From: an uncultured Porphyromonadaceae bacterium
GTDB lineage: Bacteria; Bacteroidota; Bacteroidia; Bacteroidales; Muribaculaceae
Assembly (NCBI GenBank): GCA_937989585.1
Contig: CALKRW010000043.1
Span: 1-16,324 of the forward strand
Length of the DNA stretch: 16,324 nucleotides
Direction: 5' to 3'
Every line of letters starts with the position of its first letter. Positions within the stretch are counted from its first letter, which is position 1. Positions 1 through 8,432 of this stretch are shown here, piece after piece. The position numbers were made by a program, and so were the translations under genes. The notes beneath the pieces were generated by a model. It was given only the letters and a program-made list of their open reading frames with translations, was not told the DNA's origin and did no database searches.

Positions 1-95
1 AGAATCTGGACGGCTATCTTTATATGGCCTACATGCTATCGCGGACGGTTGTACGAATAATAGGATGTCAGGGAGAATTGTTCAGCAAGGTGAAG

Positions 96-593
96 TTAAG
101 GCGAGTAAAACAGTTCTAATTCCATCCAGCGACGGCGGTAGAGACCGGGATGGCGGCGACCTCGGTATTTGGAGAAGGAGGTGTATTCGCGTTGGATGTT
201 GCGGTCGCCGGAGCGGAGCTTGCGGAGGATATCGCTCTTTTGGACGCGGCCACTGCCGACGTTGTATGCGAGACATGCAAGCAAAAGACTGTCACGGCCA
301 TAGGAGCGGTAGTAGGCGCAGAGATGCGAGAGGTCTTTTCGGAGGATGCGGTCGGCTTCGGCGTGGGAGTAGTTGCGCTTCTTGAACTTCTCACCCTTTT
401 GGACGACGTGACCGTATGCTATGGTAGGCCAGTGCTTAACGGTGTGAAGCGTCTCATAGTGGCGAATCAGCACGCAGGCTCTTTCGAAGGGGTCGAGCGC
501 CATAAGGTTGGACTTATGGCGAGCCGAGGACGGAGAAGCATTGCCGGCCATGACGGTCAGCAATGCCATGAGTGTCAGAAGCCATATTCTCAT
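96..593 (-). CDS. Secreted GH24-type lysozyme
   Basis: 165 residues. The protein starts with a signal peptide (about residues 1-24, hydrophobic stretch WLLTLMALLTVMAG), so it should act in the periplasm, cleaving the glycan strands of peptidoglycan. The lysozyme fold is recognisable from E47 in RHYETLH, followed by the TIAYGH motif (57-62), and from LAYNVGSG (108-115) followed by a leucine-rich ILRKLRSGD, which match the second half of phage-type lysozymes. The loop between the Glu and the TIAYGH motif is about five residues shorter than in typical phage enzymes, and no Asp sits nine residues after the Glu as in T4 lysozyme. The ATG at 593 overlaps the TGA of the ArdC-like gene upstream (ATGA), so translation is probably coupled. 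Likely role: local wall opening during DNA transfer. The family call is firm; activity is inferred. Confidence 0.82.
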   Translation of the reverse strand: MRIWLLTLMALLTVMAGNASPSSARHKSNLMALDPFERACVLIRHYETLHTVKHWPTIAYGHVVQKGEKFKKRNYSHAEADRILRKDLSHLCAYYRSYGRDSLLLACLAYNVGSGRVQKSDILRKLRSGDRNIQREYTSFSKYRGRRHPGLYRRRWMELELFYSP

Positions 594-1915
594 CGGATTC
601 GTCCTCGCGTTTTGGTTTCATTCTCGGATTTATCCTCTGTCTGCTCCTCGTCAGGCTCCTTGGCATAGTGGTCGGAGAGCTTGGCCTCGCCGTCACTCTT
701 GAGGGCTCCGAAGAGAGACATGACATCAACTTCACGGAATACGCCGGTATTTTTCTTTGGCACAGCCATGGCTGCGACTTCCTCTTTCGACTCCTCCTTT
801 GGAGTCTCTTGAAACGGAGCCTCGACCACGAGTGTCGGATCAAGTACGGCATCCTCAGCCGTATATGGGCGTACCTCCTGGCCGTTGTCGAGTTGCTGCT
901 TGACGTCCTGCATTCGGAAGTTGATGACAGCTGTGGCCTTCTTCACGTCCGACATGACGGTTCGGATGAAGTCTGGCGATTCCTCCAAACTCTCCAACCA
1001 CGCTTTGAGGTAGGCAGCCGAGTCTCCCTTGACGTGCTTCTGTATGCCATTCTGCTGGCAAATGAGAGCCGACCCGAGCTCAGCCACGAGTTCCTCGCGA
1101 GCGTACTCGCTGTCGCCAAAGACAGCCGCCTTCAGTCGGCCGAGGCGCATATCGCTTCCGGTGCTGTGGGTCATCTCATGCAGAAGAGTGCCGTAGAAAC
1201 TCTCGCCATCGATGAACTGTTCTTTGGTTGGCACCACGATCTGATCCTTCGACACCGAGTAGAAAGCCTTGTCCTGATGCTCGGGCTTGATTGGGCACAC
1301 CCATGCGTTGTTGGTAATCATCGCGTCAAGAGTCGGGAACGAGAATTGCTCACCCTCCTGAATGGGACGATTGACCGAGCATTGTTCTTCCAGCTTGGCG
1401 TAAAGTTCTGGGCGAACCTCCTGCATGTTGGTCTGAGCCACATTGAAGACATTGAAAACCTGATTCTTGGGGTAGACATTGTATTGTTTCTTCTCCTCTT
1501 TGGAGAGCTTGCGGTATTCCTCCCAGGGAATCTTCTGCTTGGTATCCTTGTCAACTACAGTGAAAGTGGTGAGGAAAACCGGGAAACTCTTCTCACCCTT
1601 CAGAACATGCACCGGCTCGCGGTCGGGAGAGCCTTTGAGTTCGGGATTGAGGACGGTCTGGATAGAGTTGAAGGTACACCACACTGGCAGTTTGTAGCCC
1701 TCCTTCTCGGCATGGAGCATGAGCATCAGGGCATTGCCGCCGTTGTAGTGCCGGCCGTTGAGATTACGGGGCCATACGAGCGCACCTTCTGTAAACCACG
1801 GCTTCTGCCAGTCTTGGTTGATTGACTTGATCTTGTCAATCATAAGCTCTGTAAAGCGGTCGAGAGCGCGGTCTTCTGCCGAAGGCTGGTTGGAATTTTT
1901 ATTGAATCGGGGCAT
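590..1915 (-). CDS. ArdC-family antirestriction protein with intact zinc-protease motif
   Basis: 441 residues. The N-terminal part (about 10-165) matches the ssDNA-binding domain of ArdC/TraC-type proteins, with NGRHYNGGNALML (53-65) and VFNVAQT (156-162). The middle part is a zincin-like metallopeptidase: HEMTH at 246-250 supplies two zinc ligands and the general base, and REELVAELGSA (273-283) supplies a third acidic ligand. Residues 350-441 form a charged, low-complexity tail ending GRIR. ArdC proteins of conjugative plasmids protect incoming DNA from restriction, so the likely role is in the donor or recipient cytoplasm during establishment. There is no signal peptide. The start ATG overlaps the TAA of the tandem OB gene (TAATG), which couples the two putative ssDNA-binding proteins. 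A degenerate relative lies at 4259-6634. Family call firm; antirestriction function inferred. Confidence 0.88.
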   Translation of the reverse strand: MPRFNKNSNQPSAEDRALDRFTELMIDKIKSINQDWQKPWFTEGALVWPRNLNGRHYNGGNALMLMLHAEKEGYKLPVWCTFNSIQTVLNPELKGSPDREPVHVLKGEKSFPVFLTTFTVVDKDTKQKIPWEEYRKLSKEEKKQYNVYPKNQVFNVFNVAQTNMQEVRPELYAKLEEQCSVNRPIQEGEQFSFPTLDAMITNNAWVCPIKPEHQDKAFYSVSKDQIVVPTKEQFIDGESFYGTLLHEMTHSTGSDMRLGRLKAAVFGDSEYAREELVAELGSALICQQNGIQKHVKGDSAAYLKAWLESLEESPDFIRTVMSDVKKATAVINFRMQDVKQQLDNGQEVRPYTAEDAVLDPTLVVEAPFQETPKEESKEEVAAMAVPKKNTGVFREVDVMSLFGALKSDGEAKLSDHYAKEPDEEQTEDKSENETKTRGRIR

Positions 1916-2508
1916 TAAAAGGGCGTTTTTTCATACGGTTTCAGCTCAGAAATCTTGACATTGAGGTCGAGATTTCCGTTGAAAGTCGAAACTCGCAGCT
2001 CACCCTTTGCCTCTATTTTGGCCTTGGGTACGACAAACGCAGGAATCGGTTCTCCGAAACGCACGAAACGGACGAACACCGAGTGGAACTCCTCTCCGAT
2101 TTTATCGGTTGAGTAGGCTGAGAAACGCAGGAATTGCTTGCCGTTCTTGTCGGTCGGAGTAACGATGTCTTTGCAGACAGTGCCTCGGAACTCCATTTCG
2201 CCCGTTATTCCCGATTCCGACACAGGGTCGAGAGTGATGGTCTCGGCCGAGAGGTTGAAATACTGTCGTTTTTCAGGCGCACCTTTGATTTTGAGCACAC
2301 CATCGATGGCGACACGACGGCCCACTGAGAGCGAAGCTATGTCGGCGCTGTCAGCGGCCACGCTGATGTTGTACGTGACGGGATCTCCCTTTGTGGTGGG
2401 AACCTGAACCGACAGACCGAAGGCTACGAACCGGCCACCATCGGCGGTCTCTTTTATGGCCGCGGCACGGTTGACGATACCGCACACCTTTACATTGCAT
2501 TTAATCAT
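1915..2508 (-). CDS. Tandem OB-fold, SSB-like protein
   Basis: 197 residues that read as two copies of an OB-fold of the single-stranded DNA-binding type. Copy 1 is about residues 4-95 (VCGIVNRAA, then GGRFVAFGLSV, then RRVAIDGVLKI). Copy 2 is about 104-190 (FRGTVCKDIV, then GKQFLRFSAYS, then KAKIEAKGELRV). Each copy has the strand pattern of SSB: an opening G-x-V strand, a strand of alternating hydrophobics, and a late A-x-G-x-L strand. No acidic SSB C-terminal tail is present; the protein ends EKTPF. It probably coats or senses ssDNA in the cytoplasm. It sits between a small membrane protein and the ArdC-like gene, whose start it overlaps. It is weakly similar to any single known SSB by eye, so the fold call rests on pattern rather than a close match. 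Confidence 0.62.
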   Translation of the reverse strand: MIKCNVKVCGIVNRAAAIKETADGGRFVAFGLSVQVPTTKGDPVTYNISVAADSADIASLSVGRRVAIDGVLKIKGAPEKRQYFNLSAETITLDPVSESGITGEMEFRGTVCKDIVTPTDKNGKQFLRFSAYSTDKIGEEFHSVFVRFVRFGEPIPAFVVPKAKIEAKGELRVSTFNGNLDLNVKISELKPYEKTPF

Positions 2509-2526
2509 ATATACTTGATTGGTTGG

Positions 2527-2703
2527 TTAGTCTCTTGAAATTAATTTGATGAAGAAAATCAGGGCCACTGATGTCTTTATAGCCTCAAATAACGAGAAAG
2601 CAACGGCATACCATAGCCCTAGATAAGAGTAGATAACAAGGGTGATATAGCATAGAATCAGCAACATCACCGCAAGGCAGGCATAGAGTATGCACGTTCT
2701 CAT
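2527..2703 (-). CDS. Small two-helix membrane protein (58 residues)
   Basis: A short frame that begins with an ATG overlapping the TGA of the GH73+M23 gene (ATGA) and ends with TAA at 2527-2529. The protein starts MRTCILYACLAVMLL and is almost entirely hydrophobic, with two likely membrane helices at about residues 4-25 and 31-53, joined by a short YSYLGLW turn, and a short polar tail ISRD. The overlap with the upstream stop, the same junction type seen elsewhere in this operon, and the near absence of charge inside the helices support it as a real gene. The following gene starts 18 bases downstream. Function unknown; by position next to a wall hydrolase it could act as a small inner-membrane anchor or holin-like helper, but nothing in the sequence proves that. 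Confidence 0.68.
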   Translation of the reverse strand: MRTCILYACLAVMLLILCYITLVIYSYLGLWYAVAFSLFEAIKTSVALIFFIKLISRD

Positions 2704-4259
2704 CGCTGGATAGTCTGAGTCTGGTCATTGCCGACCTGTTGATTGAAATTCTGAGACATCTGGTTTGCGACCACGATGTTGTTGACTATTCCGGCAACAC
2801 GCTGCTGCTTGGCCTCGTTACTAAGGTTTGAATCGTTCAACGTGGAAGAAAGCCTTGCCATTTCTGCGTTGGTCAGTTCATGATTGAAAGATACATTGGC
2901 AGAAGTAGTTGCCGATAGGACTGGATTGCCGTTCTCTCGGAGATTGAGAGTGCAAGCCTTGAGGCCGGGAGCCAGTGTCGAGAGATCAATCTGACGATTG
3001 ACAGCCGCATCGGTAGCTGCCGCCATCGCATCCTCTCGGTCTTTGCCGTCAATCTGCACGGCGAGAGCCATCAAGGAGGTGAAGAGTGTAATCGTCATCT
3101 CCATTACCGGATCATTCGAAGGCATCTGAACGCCGCTGTCCTCTGAGGAGAGCAGCTTCTTCATCCAATCGTCTGGAGTCATTTCCTGAGCCTCGGCCAA
3201 GTCGTCACCGGGTGCAACGGCTTCGCCTGGCACGTTCTGGTCAGCATACTTTGCAAGAAGCTTGTTGCCGTTATGCATGGCTGTGATGGTGATGTTTCCT
3301 TTTGCGGCTATCTCAGCGAGATAGGCGGCAGGATCGAGGTCACGGGTTGTGCCGTCAGCCGACACCTGCTTCACTGCAAAGTGAAGATGCTCTCCGGTAG
3401 TTCGCGTGCCAGTGTTGCCCGACACACCGATTTTCTGTCCGGCATTCACTGTATCGCCTACTTTGACATCAATATCCGACATGTGCATATAGGTTGCCTG
3501 ATATTTCATGCCGTCGGGACGGTCATACTCAATGGTGACACTCTTGCCACCGCCGGTGTTGACATTGGTATTTACCTTTACAACCTTACCATTATCTTCA
3601 GTAGCAAGCAGATTATCTCCCTTACATCTGATATCCACACCCTTGTGGAACTGCCTCTGACCCGGATTGATTGGGTCGTTGCGCATTCCATAAGGCGAAG
3701 TAATTAGCATAAACTCGTCTCGCTTCACCGGAAATGAATAATGAGGAGTCTCAGCTGCGGCTGTCGTCACCTTTGGAGTCGGAGTAAGTGGCCCACGCTG
3801 AGTAGCAATTTTGTCATATTTGGTTAAGTCCATACGGTCAATGACTGAGATAAGGCTGGAGGCATACTGCTTCGAAGATGCGTAGCCGGCCTTTTGCAAA
3901 CCTTGGCACCAACCCTTGTAGTCATCCTGAGAAAGGGTGAAGCAAGCCGAATAGCGACTGTTGTTTTTAAGTATAAGCGAGTGATGCTCGTAGCTGTCAC
4001 CGACAGAGGCGTATTTACAAAACTTCTCGTTGGGTTTGTCATCGGTGTAAAGACCATACTGCCCTCCGGCATCAAGCCAGGATTTCCCTGCCTTGACACC
4101 GAAGTGGTTGTTACACTCTCGCGACAACTGGCTCTTGCCGTTGGCACTTTCAAGAATGCCTTGGGCAAGGGTTACTGATGCCGGAATACCATACTTGCGC
4201 TGTTGCTCGATGGCGAACTCGGCGTACTGTTCTACATATTGTTGTGATGCGCTTGCCAT
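2700..4259 (-). CDS. Bifunctional peptidoglycan hydrolase: GH73 glucosaminidase + M23 endopeptidase
   Basis: 519 residues. Domain 1 (about 1-150) is a FlgJ-like GH73 glucosaminidase, with the catalytic Glu at E37 in GILESANGKS and the family hallmarks NNHFGVK (50-56) and a YASSKQYASSLI helix (126-137). Domain 2 (about 175-315) is an M23/LytM endopeptidase with all key residues: H205 and D209 in FHKGVD, H259 in TYMHM, and H291/H293 in EHLHFAVK. Residues 320-519 are a separate C-terminal region with one hydrophobic stretch (384-402) and a helical, Asn/Gln-rich end, finishing IQR. Such enzymes open the wall for conjugation machines. No N-terminal signal peptide is visible, which is unusual for a wall enzyme. 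The start ATG is embedded in the upstream stop (TAATG). Both catalytic domains are confident; the export route is unknown. Confidence 0.9.
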   Translation of the reverse strand: MASASQQYVEQYAEFAIEQQRKYGIPASVTLAQGILESANGKSQLSRECNNHFGVKAGKSWLDAGGQYGLYTDDKPNEKFCKYASVGDSYEHHSLILKNNSRYSACFTLSQDDYKGWCQGLQKAGYASSKQYASSLISVIDRMDLTKYDKIATQRGPLTPTPKVTTAAAETPHYSFPVKRDEFMLITSPYGMRNDPINPGQRQFHKGVDIRCKGDNLLATEDNGKVVKVNTNVNTGGGKSVTIEYDRPDGMKYQATYMHMSDIDVKVGDTVNAGQKIGVSGNTGTRTTGEHLHFAVKQVSADGTTRDLDPAAYLAEIAAKGNITITAMHNGNKLLAKYADQNVPGEAVAPGDDLAEAQEMTPDDWMKKLLSSEDSGVQMPSNDPVMEMTITLFTSLMALAVQIDGKDREDAMAAATDAAVNRQIDLSTLAPGLKACTLNLRENGNPVLSATTSANVSFNHELTNAEMARLSSTLNDSNLSNEAKQQRVAGIVNNIVVANQMSQNFNQQVGNDQTQTIQR

Positions 4260-6634
4260 TATCGTCTCATTCCTGTGTGAACGGTTTCTTCAACTTCCTC
4301 TTTCTTTTCGACTTCGACGGTCTCGACCTTTGCTTCCGGTTTTACCTCAGCAGAGATGTTCTCTCCTTTGGTCTCAGTCTGAGCCATTTTCGCACCGAGA
4401 AGGTCTCCGAACACCTTTGCGGCGAGCGAAGTCTTGTATTCGGCCATATCCTCGGCCACGAACATGCGGTTCCACTGGTCCCGACTGATTTCTCGTGCCT
4501 TGACATTTTCCATGCCTTCGATTTTGGGAGCGCACATGATCTTGTCCTCACGGGTCTTATAGACATTCACCCGCGTTATACGAGAGACATCAACTCCCTC
4601 GGGGATGTCGTTGAAGATATTGAAACGGAGGGAAGGATTGGCTTTCACCACCTCGTAGTATTTCTGGCCCAGTTCCATGCGGAGCCGGTCTGCCTCCTCG
4701 GTGTGGCCCTGGCGCAGGGTTGAAAAGAAGCGGTTCACATCCTCCCTCTCGGGATAGACGCAGAACGACGGCTCGTCTTTCGGTTTGACATAAAGCGTCC
4801 AACGTCCGTCATCATCCTTCAGGAGATTGACCTTGTCCATCAGGACTGTTCCGGCTGCATTGACTGCCTCCGACACGTCGAGCCGGGCAACCTCATTGAG
4901 CTTGCCACCCTTAAATGTCATTTCATGAACTGTCTTACCCTCATAGAAAGCGTCGTCGGCACGGAGCGAGAGCTTGCCGTCGCCGTTGTAGAATCGGACA
5001 TAGCTTGCACCGTCCTTTTTCAAGGCTGATTCGATGCGAGCCAATGGAAAACCTTTCAGGGAGAAGTTGCTGAGTGTGGCTCCGACAGCGGCACGTTCCT
5101 CCTTCGACATCACCTCGTCGGGAGTGACGCGGAAGAGCTTGCGCTCACCCCCAGGAAGATGGACATAGCCGCCGGCCATGGCGCCGCCGGGGAGCATTAC
5201 GTCATAGACTCCGGTCTTGGTGTCCTTGACAACTACCATCGAGCGGTCGTACTCGTTGGGAATTTGGCGGATCATGTCATGGACGAGATAGTGGTTCGAC
5301 TTGGCGTTCCACTGGTCAGGAAGATACTCGAAGCAGAGGCGGTCGATGGAGACGGCGTGCTTCAGAGCTTCGCCATATGCCAGTTCAACCTGTTCGGGGT
5401 CGTCCGAACCGGTGAGGGCGAGGGCTTCTTCGACTTCCTTGTTGTAGAAGCCGAGGTTGAATTTCTCCATGAAGTCGCGCTTCTCCTCGGGCGACGAGAA
5501 GTTGTGGTCATCAATCTTCATGCCCCCGTGGCGGAGGATGTCACAGAGAATGACTGCCTCGGCAGAATCCACCTGCGGCTTCTGCTTCTCTTTCAGTTCC
5601 TCAATCTGCTCCTGAGTACGGAACCGAGCATACTCCACTTTTTCGCCCTGCTCGGCTTTGCGGATAACGTCGAGGGCGTTGTTGACATCGGCTTCGAGAG
5701 CATCTATCATGCAGGGATTCTCCTGAAGGTCGCGAGTCCATCGGTCGACAAGTTCGATATTCTGAGGGTCTATCTTGGCCGGAAGTCCCATCTCGTTCAT
5801 CTTTACTGCGGATGCCACTTCTACTACGAGCTTCTCATATCGGGATGCGGCTTCGTCAGGCGTATGTCCTCCTTTCATCACCATTCCTTCGCGGGCGAGA
5901 CGTTGCTGATGACCGGTAGCCGCTACAATCTGACGCATGAGTTCCTGGACATACTCAGGGTATTGGGCATACTTCTTCTGGTCGGGCATATAGACGGCAT
6001 CCTTATCGGTGTCGTAGTGGGCCACGTCGGAAGCCTCTCGACGGATAGGAACGAGAAAGTCCTTCATCTGTTTGACGAAGGCGTTTACCGAGGCACGGAG
6101 CTGCCGTTCCTCGGCCTTGAGGTTGCCTCGCTCGTTGGCGGAACCGAAGCGGTCGAGCACAGAGCGGTATTTGTCAGCATCGGCATGGGGCATCACGGTC
6201 TGGGCGAGGTTGAAGAGCACGCGGATCTGTCGCTGTTGAACACCCTTGTACTCCTTCTGCTGTTCCGAAGTGAGTTTTTTGTAATCACCGGCAGTGATTA
6301 CATCCTTGGGGTCATGCTTGTTAACATAGTTGTCCCAGGCATACCAGTTGAAGGGAGTCCCTTTCTCTTTGCCAAGCACCGGGATGTTGGAAGCCTTGGC
6401 CGTATGGAAGAACACATATTGTGACGAAGGATATTTCTCGCGGTCGGAGTTGAGCTGGAGAATCAGTGCGTTGAATGGGCTGACGGTCGGGCCTTTGGGA
6501 TAGATACGAGGTGCGGGCATTCCGGCATGATTGAGCCACACCCCACCATTGTTTTTTGCATTGGTGAGAGCTTCGTTGATCATCTGGACCTGACGGATGG
6601 CGGCTTTCTCCTCTTGTGGTGATTTTTCTTTCAT
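4259..6634 (-). CDS. Large ArdC-like protein with inactivated protease motif and modular C-terminal extension
   Basis: 791 residues. Residues 20-285 align throughout with the ArdC-like protein at 590-1915: FNALILQL (54-61) matches GNALMLML, VLFNLAQT (139-146) matches VFNVFNVAQT, and EKLVVEVASA (267-276) matches EELVAELGSA. The zinc site is gone: the HEMTHSTG of the intact copy is RQIVAATG here (234-241), so both His and the Glu are replaced while the downstream Glu is kept. The remaining 500 residues hold a helical region and then β-rich modules (about 465-745), including KLSLRADDAFYEGKTVHEMTF (about 554-574) and EISRDQWNRMF (715-725), a motif shared with the protein at 13344-15047. The tail is acidic and ends GMRR. 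Probably a DNA-binding or scaffold protein rather than a protease. No signal peptide. Confidence 0.75.
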   Translation of the reverse strand: MKEKSPQEEKAAIRQVQMINEALTNAKNNGGVWLNHAGMPAPRIYPKGPTVSPFNALILQLNSDREKYPSSQYVFFHTAKASNIPVLGKEKGTPFNWYAWDNYVNKHDPKDVITAGDYKKLTSEQQKEYKGVQQRQIRVLFNLAQTVMPHADADKYRSVLDRFGSANERGNLKAEERQLRASVNAFVKQMKDFLVPIRREASDVAHYDTDKDAVYMPDQKKYAQYPEYVQELMRQIVAATGHQQRLAREGMVMKGGHTPDEAASRYEKLVVEVASAVKMNEMGLPAKIDPQNIELVDRWTRDLQENPCMIDALEADVNNALDVIRKAEQGEKVEYARFRTQEQIEELKEKQKPQVDSAEAVILCDILRHGGMKIDDHNFSSPEEKRDFMEKFNLGFYNKEVEEALALTGSDDPEQVELAYGEALKHAVSIDRLCFEYLPDQWNAKSNHYLVHDMIRQIPNEYDRSMVVVKDTKTGVYDVMLPGGAMAGGYVHLPGGERKLFRVTPDEVMSKEERAAVGATLSNFSLKGFPLARIESALKKDGASYVRFYNGDGKLSLRADDAFYEGKTVHEMTFKGGKLNEVARLDVSEAVNAAGTVLMDKVNLLKDDDGRWTLYVKPKDEPSFCVYPEREDVNRFFSTLRQGHTEEADRLRMELGQKYYEVVKANPSLRFNIFNDIPEGVDVSRITRVNVYKTREDKIMCAPKIEGMENVKAREISRDQWNRMFVAEDMAEYKTSLAAKVFGDLLGAKMAQTETKGENISAEVKPEAKVETVEVEKKEEVEETVHTGMRR

Positions 6635-6640
6635 AAATGT

Positions 6641-8431
6641 TTATCTGATTTGTCTATTGTTCTGATAGTTGTTCTCCTCAGCGACCTGACGGTAGTTTTC
6701 CTGTGCCAACTGACTGTTGGCCTCATGACGGGCGAGGACGGCGTTAGCGAGTGTGTTGAGCGGCAAGGCTCCGGCCGTGTATGCCGCCACCACATTGTCG
6801 GGCAGCGTAATCGAGCATGGAGTGCGGTCGATGTTTGCCACGAGGCAGTTGCCGTTAATGACCGGCGATGTAATGCGCGGATTCAATTCCTCATCCTCAT
6901 ACCTCTTGAAGCGGATGCCGTCGGGGTTATTGTGGCGCTCTATGCTCTCGTGTCCGGCTTTATTGATTAGGTTCATGCCTCCCATACCGATTAGTACCAT
7001 CTTCAGTATTGGGTTCTTGATGAAAAGTCCGGCGACGATGGAGGCCATAGGGATAAGGTTATCTCTTAAATGAAGACTTTGGGTCTTGCCGGTCATGGTA
7101 CCCACGAGGATGTCAGGAAGCATAGCAATGACATAGCCGAGGTTCTTGCCTATGTCGCCGAGACCTGTAAAGCCGAGGTCTGACATCAGCGACCCCCATC
7201 CGGCCTGATTGGCTTCCTGCTGTTGCACTATTTCATTTTCATCATCGGTCATTGAGGGATTGTTGTTTGTTGCTTGAATATCATTGGAGTGATTATCATT
7301 AACTTGATTATTGGATGAATTGACGGCAAGCTGTGCTTCGGCAGCTTTTGTATCATTGCCTTCGGCCTGATGAGAGCCTTTGGCTTTCTGTGCTGTCTTG
7401 GCGTTTTCGGCTGCATTCTCCAAACCCTTCACAAAGCCATGGTACGCATTTTTCAGAGGTGAAAACAAGGCCGTGGCTCCCCGGTTGAGATAGCCTCCCA
7501 TGTTGAAAGTGCTGACCGGACGCTTAAGGGTCGAGTTGATCTGAGTCACCCTTTCGCTTCGCTCTGCATCAAGATAGGAGCTCTTGGCCCTTATGCCTTC
7601 AAAGACATTGGTATCTGAAGAGAAGAGACCCTTGCTGATGCACTCCTCGATGGTCATCGGCTTGTTCTTAACGGCTTTATGGTCTGCGTATGCCTCCATG
7701 CCGGCAAATATCACTTCAACTCCCGCTAATTTGGCGAGATTGGCCCATGAACCGCATCCTAAAGTGGTCACAGTATCAATTCCGAAAGACAATGCTCTCG
7801 CACCCGTCCATTCCCAACCGTTGGCCTTGTACTTGTCCTCGGCTTCTTTCGCAATCTGAGCTTCCAGAGGCGAGCGTTGCAAAACCATCGGTAAACCGAG
7901 AAGACTTCCTTCGGAAGCCTTGCGGATGACATAATCGGCGGTCGACTTCGGAGTCTGCTCATCGACAAGGGTATCGATCATCTTCTGCTGAAGGCGGTAG
8001 TCGATATAGGCCGCGGCGAGGTCCGAACCAATCTGCTTCGATGCCTCGTTGTAGCGCTTCTGGCCTATCTCCTCGACCATGGCAGAACGCCATTGAATGG
8101 TCAACGCCGTCAGGTCGTGCATCATCTCCTTGTTGTTGAGTATCTTGTCACGACACATTTGGAGATAATCCTCGGTGGTTTTACTGTTCCACTCACCGGT
8201 GGCTTTAAGAATCTGACTTGAAGTGTCGATTCCGGGGCATGGATGGCTTGCGTCAGCCATGGCTGACAATATGCCTCCCAAACTCATGTCATATTCGGCT
8301 CGTTCCTCTCCCTGCTTCTTGGTCAGGAAGCGGCGAGTTTCGTCCATAACAGTCTCTACGTTGTCGCCGAGATAGCGGCCGAGGCAGAACTCCACCTCGG
8401 CAAACGCCTCTTTATTTTTTAATTCGGCCAT
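6641..8431 (-). CDS. Large protein of unknown function, possible membrane association
   Basis: 596 residues; no family recognised. The first 200 residues are mostly helical and charged. Residues 205-250 (starting GWEWTGARALSFGID) form a Gly/Ala-rich, fairly hydrophobic segment that could be membrane-inserted or a conserved core. Residues 340-410 are a low-complexity linker rich in Asn, Gln, Ala and Ser. After it come two hydrophobic stretches, 430-445 and 458-488 (PMASIVAGLFIKNPILKMVL), which could be one or two membrane helices; their pattern resembles the membrane stretch near the end of the 497-residue protein at 9548-11041. The C-terminal 90 residues are a small domain followed by an Asn/Gln-rich helix ending RQIR. 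No signal peptide. It starts one base after the stop of the preceding frame. A structural part of the transfer apparatus is a guess from context. Confidence 0.7.
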   Translation of the reverse strand: MAELKNKEAFAEVEFCLGRYLGDNVETVMDETRRFLTKKQGEERAEYDMSLGGILSAMADASHPCPGIDTSSQILKATGEWNSKTTEDYLQMCRDKILNNKEMMHDLTALTIQWRSAMVEEIGQKRYNEASKQIGSDLAAAYIDYRLQQKMIDTLVDEQTPKSTADYVIRKASEGSLLGLPMVLQRSPLEAQIAKEAEDKYKANGWEWTGARALSFGIDTVTTLGCGSWANLAKLAGVEVIFAGMEAYADHKAVKNKPMTIEECISKGLFSSDTNVFEGIRAKSSYLDAERSERVTQINSTLKRPVSTFNMGGYLNRGATALFSPLKNAYHGFVKGLENAAENAKTAQKAKGSHQAEGNDTKAAEAQLAVNSSNNQVNDNHSNDIQATNNNPSMTDDENEIVQQQEANQAGWGSLMSDLGFTGLGDIGKNLGYVIAMLPDILVGTMTGKTQSLHLRDNLIPMASIVAGLFIKNPILKMVLIGMGGMNLINKAGHESIERHNNPDGIRFKRYEDEELNPRITSPVINGNCLVANIDRTPCSITLPDNVVAAYTAGALPLNTLANAVLARHEANSQLAQENYRQVAEENNYQNNRQIR

Positions 8432-8432
8432 G

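Noticed and set aside
1..95. Start of a further gene after the lysozyme
   Set aside because: The only minus-strand ATG after the lysozyme stop is followed at once by a stop (ATGTAG), so nothing can be called before the window ends.
572..1825. Long plus-strand open frame (417 codons) opposite the ArdC-like gene
   Set aside because: It is a mirror of the codon bias of the minus-strand gene; the product has no recognisable domain and the minus-strand protein has a clear HEMTH motif and family match.
5159..6424. Long plus-strand open frame (421 codons) opposite the 791-residue gene
   Set aside because: Antisense shadow: Leu/Val/His-rich product without domains, while the minus-strand protein aligns with the ArdC-like paralogue.
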